This document shows positions 13,601 through 22,600 of a stretch of 64,000 bases of DNA, piece after piece. The notes beneath the pieces were generated by a model that had not been told where the DNA came from, searched no databases, and saw only the letters and a list, made by a program, of their open reading frames with translations. This DNA is from Rhineura floridana (Eukaryota; Chordata; Lepidosauria; Squamata; Rhineuridae), in contig NC_084487.1 in NCBI RefSeq assembly GCF_030035675.1, forward strand, positions 34,266,474 through 34,330,473. Reading direction: 5' to 3'. Position numbers and translations under genes: made by a program. The number at the start of each line of letters is the position of its first letter. Position 1 is the first letter of the stretch.

Positions 13601-16600
13601 GTTCAGCACATCGACCGCCTCACCTGAAGAAGATGAAAAGGAGAATTAGAGCTGCGTGTCATCAGCGTACTGATGACAACGCACTCCAAAACTCCGGATG
13701 ACTGCACCCAACGGCTTCATATAGATATTAAAGAGCATGGGAGACAAGACCAAACCCTGCGGGACCCCATACTGGAGAACCCACAGGGTCGAGCAATGTT
13801 CCCCAAGTATTATCTTCTGGAGATGGCCCACCAAGTAGGAGCGGAACCACTGCCAAGCAGTGCCTCCAACACCCAACTCCGCAAGTCTCTCCAGAAGGAT
13901 ACCATGGTCGATGGTATCAAAAGCCGCTGAGAGATCAAGGAGAATCAACAGAGTTACACTCCCTCTGTCTCTCTCCCGATATAGGTCATCACACAGGGCG
14001 ACCAAGGCCGTCTCAGTGCCAAAACCAGGTCTGAAACCCGACTGAAATGGATCTAGATAATCGGTTTCATCCAATAGCGCCTGGAGCTGGTCAGCAACCA
14101 CTCGTTCCAAGACCTTGCCCAAGAATGGAACATTTGCCACTGGTCTATAGTTGTTAAAGTCCTCTGGGTCCAAGGAAGGTTTTTTCAGGAGTGGTCTCAC
14201 CGCCGCTTCTTTCAGACAGCCAGGGACCACTCCCTCTCGTAAAGAGGCATTTATCACTTCCTTGGCCCAGCCAGCTGTTCCATCCTTGCTAGTTTTTATA
14301 AGCCAAGAGGGGCAAGGATCAAGTACCGAAGTGGTTGCACGTACCTGTCCAAGCACTTTGTCCACGTCCTCGAACTGAACCGACTGAAACTCATCCAACA
14401 AAACATGACTAGACTGTGTTCCAGACCTCATTAGGACTAACTGTCATAAAATGGGAATCTAGGTCCCAACGAATGCATAAGATCTTATGCTGGAAGTGCT
14501 TAGCAAACTCATTACAGCGGGCTACCGATGTATCTACCATATCCTGTGGGCCAGGGTGGAGTAGCCCTCGGACAACTCTAAAAAGCTCCGCTGGGCGGGA
14601 GAGAGATGACTTAATAGTGGCGGCGAAATGTTGTTTCTTCGCCACCCTCACCGCACCTACATACCGCTTGGTAGAAGCACAAACCAGCGCATAATTGCAT
14701 TCGTCGGGAGTTCGTCTCCAACTCCGCTCAAGCCGTCTCCTATCTTGCTTCATCGCTCTTAGCTCCGGAGTATACCAAGGAGCTGTATGAGCTCTACAAA
14801 GGAGAGGGCGCGCAGGAGCGATCGTGTCAACAGCCCGGGTCATCTCTGCATTCCACAGATTAGCCAGGGCTTCGACAGGTGCGCCAGTCCTATCAGCCGG
14901 AAAATCCCCCAGAGCCCTTTGAAAAGCATCAGGATTCATTAGTCTCCGGGGGCGGACCAATTTAATAGGTCCCCCACCCTTGCAGAGGGAAAAGGCCACT
15001 GAAAGTCTAAACTTCAGCAAGCAGTGATCTGACCATGACAAAGGGAGAGATGTAAGACTCCCCACATCCAGATCACTATCCCCATGTCCAGTAGCAAAAA
15101 TAAGGTCAAGAGTATGCCCCGATGTATGTGTTGGGCCACTAACATGTTGAGACAGCCCCATGGTTGTCATGGCGGCCATGAAGTCCTGAGCCGCCCCAGA
15201 CAAAGAAGCCTCGGCATGGATGTTGACATCCCCCAGTACTAATAGTCTGGGGGATCTCAACAATACCTCCGAGACCACTTCCGTCAGCTCAGTTAGGGAA
15301 GCCATTGGGCAGCAAGGTGGGCGGTACACCAAAAGAATTCCCAGTCTGTCCCTCTGGCCCAACACAAGGTGCAAACACTCCAGACCCGTAACTGCATGGA
15401 CATGGTGCTTGGTGAGTGAGATGGAACTCTTATAGACCACAGCAACCCCACCTCCCCGACCCTCAGATCTCCCATGATGCTGAACCAAATACCCTGGTGG
15501 GCAGAGCTGGGAGAGACTAACTCCACCCTGCTCGCTTACCCAGGTCTCGGTTATGCATGCCAGATCGGCTGCCTCATCCATAATCAAATCATGGATGAGG
15601 GAGGTTTTATTTTGTACCAATCTGGCATTAAGAAGCAGCAACTGGAGATCTGAGGGTTGGCTGAGAGGACAACCAACAACCCTGCGGATATGAGAGGGAC
15701 CGGAACAAGGCACAGCCACTACATGTCTGGGCCGCGTTCCCCTTACCTGGCATGTCCCTCTCATAACACCATACCTCCCTCTGCCCGTCACTACGGCAAT
15801 TGGGGCCCCCTCTAGTCTCCCCACTTGATAGAAAGATCTCTTCCCCAGGCACATTGTAAACTATAATACAAAAATACAAACAACCATATATACAAACATA
15901 CACACACACACAACACACACTCACTATACAACCACACCATTCAAATTCAGCCAACATGCCAAAACCTAGGCCCGCATACTGTGCACGCAGATGCCAGCTG
16001 CAAGATCTCTCTTCTTCCCACCTAAACAGTCAGATGATGGTAAAGGCCCACAAAAACGTCAGCTGCGGCGAGAAACAAAGCCGCGGCGGCCACAAGGCGA
16101 CAGCAGGCCAGGCACAGAGCAGCAGCAGTCTCTATGGGCAAAGCCGCAACGGCGGCAGTGACGGAGAAGCACACTGTAGCAGCAGCCGCAGAGAGGAAAG
16201 CAAACAAAAAGCAAACAAACAGACACAGCACACACAAAAAAACCCAGGCCACCTCAGCCAGCCTGCTTATGTATCCCTCCAAAGAGGGACAGGTGATGGG
16301 AATCAGTCACAGCTGGCTGGGTACCTGGGGCCTGGTCCTGCAGATGTATGTCTGGCAGCAGAAGTCCACAGGGAAGGATGGTGGAGATGGTGATCCAGCA
16401 GCAGCAGGCTCTCCTTCCCTGGGCAGCAGTGTTCTTCTCTTCCTGCAGGCGCTGGGTCTCCCATATCAGAAAGACATCCCAAATAGATAATTCCGAATTC
16501 TTCCCTGAATCTAGAAGTGCTTTTTGATCTTACAACTGACCCAGGGAGACTATTCCAGAAAGTTATGTCTCTAATAATTAAACACTGTCCCAATTTCCCT

Positions 16601-19600
16601 GCGTAAAATCCAACTTACAGCTTTCTGATGCTTGCTCAACCTTCGTTACTGAGCTTTAGAATCTGCTGTTGGTAAGGGGGATAAGATATCTGGGGCAGCA
16701 TACTATATTGACTAGTTGCCCTGCACCATCACTGAGCTGGCCATGTAATGCATCACAAACAGGGCAAATGTAATTCTTGCATGTGTTACTTGCAAGAATT
16801 TCTGGTAGAGATAAGGAAGCAGTTGTACTTTGATACTGGCCAGGCAACATTTGAAAGATGGTAGTATTGTAACACTAAGGTATTTCCTCAGAGGTTCTGG
16901 ACACTGGAGAGGCCAATATGGTCCAGCTTAGATGGTTACAGGATGTTACGCCAGATAACTAGTTGCTATCCTATGGTCTCTCCCAGGAACAATGCCAAAA
17001 GCACAACAGCAGCAGAAAAAGAGAGTTAACACAGTAGTTACAGCCACTGCCCCAGATCCCCTAGCAACTGCATCATCATTTATCACAATGTTGCTCCCAA
17101 TGATGACCATACAGGCACCATAAATGAAAGGCAACAGCCAACATGTGGTGACATAATGTAACCCATTCCATAACCTTTCTCTCACACACAAGAACAAGCA
17201 CACAGTTAGGAAGAGACCTCCTCCAATCATGCTCAATGATAAACATTCCAGGGCTCCTTCAGGTGGATATACAGAGATAAAAGTTGGAAGTGTTGACAGA
17301 AGAGTTGTGGCTCAGTGATACAGCATCTGCTTTGCATACACAAGGTCCAGGGTTGGGAGATACCCGTTGGAAATCCTGGGGAGCTGCTCCCAATCAGCAC
17401 AGTCAATACTGAGCTAGATAGACCAATGTTCTGACTTGGTATAAGGTAGCTTCCTATGTTCACATGTCCAAATTGCTGGCCAACTTAATAGTTGATCACA
17501 TGGCCCCACTATTTGACTTGTAAGGTTGTCTTCACCTATCTTGGAAAGCCATTCAAGAAACTGTCAAGTGAGTAGTTAAAGACCCTCCTTCCCATCTCCT
17601 TCACTGGGCAATATATATATATATCTATACATCTCACACACATATACTAGGGATGGGCGAGAATATCGATTCAATTCGCATTTCAGATCGAATTTATCAA
17701 ATTCACACTTTCTGAAACTATATGAGAACCAAAACACAGCCATCCTTTGATATTCACACTTATTCAAATTTTGTGATGCAGTCTGCCAACCAATGTTTAC
17801 AAAGATTTGTACGTTAGGGGAAAATGTGCATAAAAGCAACTATATGAGTGAAAATAACATGCCAAAATGCATTATATGAAGAGAAATGGCTAGCAAAATG
17901 GTTACATTAGTCAGGGCTGTGGAGTTGGAGTCGTGGAGTTGGAAGCAATTTTGGGTGGAGTCGGAAGAAATGTACCGACTCCGACTTCAAAATAAAAACT
18001 TATATTATAACAGTATATGGTAAATATATCATGTTATACTTATATTTTATACTTTTTTTAGTTTTCAGGAAAAATATTTGTAATTTTGATTGACACATTT
18101 TTTAAATATAAATTCACAAAGTCAAAGAAGCTTCCCAAGTCAGCTGTATTTGAGCATTTCACCATAACTCAAGATGGAAAACATTTTGTGTGTCAGTGTC
18201 AGGGCTGTGGAGTCGGAATCAATTTTGGGTGGAGTTGGAGTCGGACAGTAGAAAAATAGAGTCAGAGTCGAAGGTTTGGCATACCGACTCCACAGCCCTG
18301 ACATTAGTCAAGGCTGTCTACAAAATTGTTTATTAGGAAAAATTTGCACTTAAGAATTTTCATGAGGATCTTTTTTTAAAAAAAATCATAAATTGCTGCA
18401 GAAATGTGGCAAACTGAATTTAAGATGGGAATAATGAGAAACTAAGAGAACAGCAATTGACAGATCTTTACATCCCTAATACACACATACACATCGCCTC
18501 TGTTCCTGAGGTACACAGCTGGATGGCTGCCACTGTGCTAACTGGACTGGGGACTTCTATAGTGTTTTAAAAGAAAATGAAGTACTCTACCTTTGCAAGG
18601 TGATGATGTGTTATTTTTGATGGCATATGCGTTCCTGTAGGTCAAGGAAATTTTACTAATCAGGGCTTTGCTCATCCCCCGCTTTTCCAGCTTCTCATAA
18701 CACTCGGAGTTAAAAATGTCATGTGAGCGTTTGCAGTTGCTCCCAAACCTGCATTCTCCTTGGAGGGAGTACTGGCATATGTGAAGTTTGACACATATCT
18801 TCTTAAAGTTACAAGATCCGTAGGGTCCATCCCCTTTATTATAGTATGGACATACCTGAGAACGAAAAAGAAAGAAAAAAACCAAAGAAACACAATTACC
18901 TTTTAAGCAAACACACTACAGTCTGCTGTAGACTCGTATATTAATCCAAGAAAAGATGTAAACACAAGTCTAGCAATGCCCTAACTGTTTTCAAGGGACA
19001 CTGAGTTAAGAGAAACACAAATGCAGCCCTGCAACAAGACTGCTGCAGCATAGAGTGTCTTTGTTCAGGGTTCCAGCACTCCATTCTATTTCCATCTCCT
19101 ACCCTGTTTTGTTTTGCCACACCCAACAGCATTCCATGCACACTAAGCATGCTCAGTCTTCATTGGCATGTTTGGGAATGTCCCCTTCTCCCTTTCCAGC
19201 CACTCCATTCTATTCCCCCTCCCGCTTGGTTGTCAGTTCCCCTCCCCCCACTTGGCCAGCCAACTTGCCATGCCACTGAGTTATTGTGGGGCTGTTTGGT
19301 AGGGGCTCACCTATTTAGGAGCTGTTGCCCCACCTAAACATCTTTTGTTAATCTGGAAACTTCTGGATTATCCCACATCTGCATATACCTCTCTCTGGTG
19401 CATGGGTGGTGTGGTTTTGACTTCATAAACACAAGCATTGGAAACTGTGAGCTGGTATTAGAAGTAATGATGTAAGCAATGGGATCCTATAAGGAATTTG
19501 GCTTTCTAAAGTAGTAGTGGACTCCTTTCTGTGACTTGGGTCTGGTAGGCTAATAATTAGTCTAGTTACCAAAAGGGTTACGTTTCTGGAGTGGTCTTCA

Positions 19601-22600
19601 GTTACATTATTGTTATTTGGTCATACACATAGGCCCTAATAGAAAGCAAGCTGCAGAGTTTTATTTCCTTGCTGTCATGCAAACTTTTTGCATTTCTAAT
19701 TCACTTGAATAAACAGCAACATCTAAACACAGCAATGTTCAGTAACAGAAAATTAGTTACCAGATATAAGAAGGCACGGGGGGGGGGGAATGCAGACTAA
19801 ATTCCTCTGCCCTCAACCCAGTTTTCTTCTGAACCTTCACATCTCTACTATTAAAAAGTAATAAAATATTTAATCAAATTATTAAGCTATGTGTCTTGTA
19901 GAGGGCTGTTGAACCATCATGTCTAAAGTTTTCTGAAAGCCCAAGATGATTTTCCCTCTACTTTTGAGCAAATGTTATGCAGAGATGACTTGTGCCACAG
20001 CTGTCAATCTTTATCTTACATCCCAATATACTTATTTAATTTCCCCATCAGAACAATGACGGCACACCTGAATGCACTCTGCAATTTGCATCAAAACTCT
20101 AGAAGCTGGACAAGCAGCACTGAAAGCGCAAAAAATTATTAGGACAGCTCGAAGTACTACCCTAGTGATAACTGCGCTGCATCTTATCCAGAACCGTCTT
20201 GGCCAGTAGCCAGTGAGATCTTCAGGAAGTCCACAAGTGTGCCAAGATGGCAATAGCCATCTCATGTCGTTTGACATCAACACCATGCACATTCTGTCTC
20301 CAATTATGAAGATTTCATTCCCAGTTATTACTGCTAACAAATAAGCACTAACGGAGCCCTTTCCTCCAAAACATTGTGCCTAGGCCCACTGCTTTGTCTT
20401 TGCTCTTGTCTTGACTACTTCTCATTATATTTGTATCTCATCCACCCTTCCCTTTCAATAGTTTTTCAGGGCAAGATTATAATAAGAACATAAGAAGAGC
20501 CTGCTGGATCAGGCCAGTGGCCCATCTAGTCCAGCATCCTGTTCTCACAGTGGCCAACCAGGTGCCTGGGGGAAGCCCGCAAGCAGGACCCGAGTGCAAG
20601 AACACTCTCCCCTCCTGAGGCTTCCAGCAACTGGTTTTCAGAAGCATGCTGCCTCTGACTAGGGTGGCAGAGCACAGCACAGCATAATAGCCTATGCTGG
20701 TGCTTGAACTCAGGATATTTTATTTTTAACTCTGTTCTAGTTTTTCAGTTGCATTTTTTTCCTGGATTTTAAAGTTTTGAAATGCATTTTAATATTGTTG
20801 TACATTGTTTTGGGACTTGACATGGGAGTCTGTATATTAATAAACAAACAACTTAGAAATCAACAAAACAGAACCAACCATAACAGCAGAAATCAACTAA
20901 ATACAATGACCTAACATTTAAGGCCACTGAACACCATAATAAAAAAAATGTTTTCAGCTAGTACATAAAGGCCATTAAAGTGCCACTCAAAGAGGTTTGT
21001 TGTTGTTATATGCCTTCAAGTCGATTACGACTTATCGTGACCCTATGAATCAGTGACCTCCAGTAGCATCTGCCGTGAACCACCCTGTTCAGATCTTGTA
21101 AGTTCAGGTCTGTGGCTTCCTTTATGGAATCAATCCATCTCTTCTTTTGTCTTCCTCTTTTTCTACTCCCTTCTGTTTTTCCAATTCCATAGACTTCTCT
21201 ACTGTGTTCCACTACCCTGCATTGGAAAACATGTCCAGCACATCAGAAATATCATAAGCTGCAACAGAAATATCATAAGCTGCAGAACTGACTTGCTTAA
21301 GTAACATTGAAGGCTTGTAAATACCCAATTGCCTGTAGCAAGTAATAATCACCTCTGAACAATTAGGCACAGAAGATTTACAAATATAGGGAAGGGCCAT
21401 AATTCAGTGGTAGGGCATCTGCCTTGCATACAGAATATCCCAGGACAGGTTCAATCCCCAGCAACTCCAGGCACACAGCTGTGAAAGACTCCTGCCTGAA
21501 ACCCTGGAAAGCCACTGCCAGTCAGTGTAGATAATACTGAACTAGATAGACTGATAGCCTGACTCCTCATAAGGTATGCTATGTTCCTATGCTCCCTCCC
21601 TTTAGGACCAAAAACAACCAACAGAGAGGAACGCATATGGGTCAGTCATTTCTGGAAGACTGTAGCGACACACGAACAGCAATTGGCATATATTTTCAAG
21701 AACACGGGGATGCATACACATGAAGCACAAATATAAAGAAGGTTTCATCACATTCCTGCAGCGTTTTAGGCAGTGCATACTGTGACCCTTTCCTTATCTC
21801 TCTATCAGGCACAAAGCACATTCCTTGCACCAGGACAGAAGCGCGTTCCAATCTTTCAGCTCTAATCGCAACATCCTGGCTAGTTTTGTTCACTCATAAT
21901 AATGGCTATGGTCGGCTCCACTTCTTTTCTGTACTTAAACTTACAAAAGCCTAAGCTAGCACACTGCAGCTACAAGGACTAATAACTTTCATTTACAATA
22001 AATAAGTGTAAGCTGGAGTTCTCACAGTTCTAACCAAGTTCCAGAAGTGTCCAAGGGTCAATATATTGCACACTGGTTGTTGAGAAATCCATTTAAAGAG
22101 TATCATCAATCATATGTGGTAGCCCTCACCTCAGGCAAGAGTGAAGAATCATTCTGAAGCAGCAGCTGACACAACTCATCATTCTTTAAGCTTTCCAGCC
22201 CATGCTCTTTTAGGATAGGAAGGTTATGGGGTGAATGAAAGTCATGGATGAACTTGCATTGTCTCCTATAAATTTTGAAAACATTAAACATGCCTGTAAT
22301 TGCATCTTGTTTTTAACCATCAAATATGAATTAAAGTTGCATATTGTGCATAGCCAAGGGCAACCACACATACCAACTCTACACAAGTTAAATTGGAAGT
22401 AAATCTCACTATGTTTATCAAAGCTTACTCCCAGGTAAATGCATATAGGCCAGTCGGCTCAGTCATCTTCCAAGAGGATTTTGGATAATTTATTTTTAAA
22501 ATTTGTATACCACTTAATTGTCGAAACCTCAAAGTCAGGGGTTCACAAACTGTGGTGTGCAGACCACCAGGCATCATTGAGCTCCATTCAGATGGTCTGC

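Noticed and set aside
16022-16282. Ala-rich hydrophobic frame
   Set aside because: Lies in the GC-rich L2 5' region. Repetitive GCN codons, no support.
17304-17461. Possible functional tRNA gene
   Set aside because: A-box and B-box-like sequences belong to a SINE with a body and tail; there is no cloverleaf with proper anticodon and acceptor stems.
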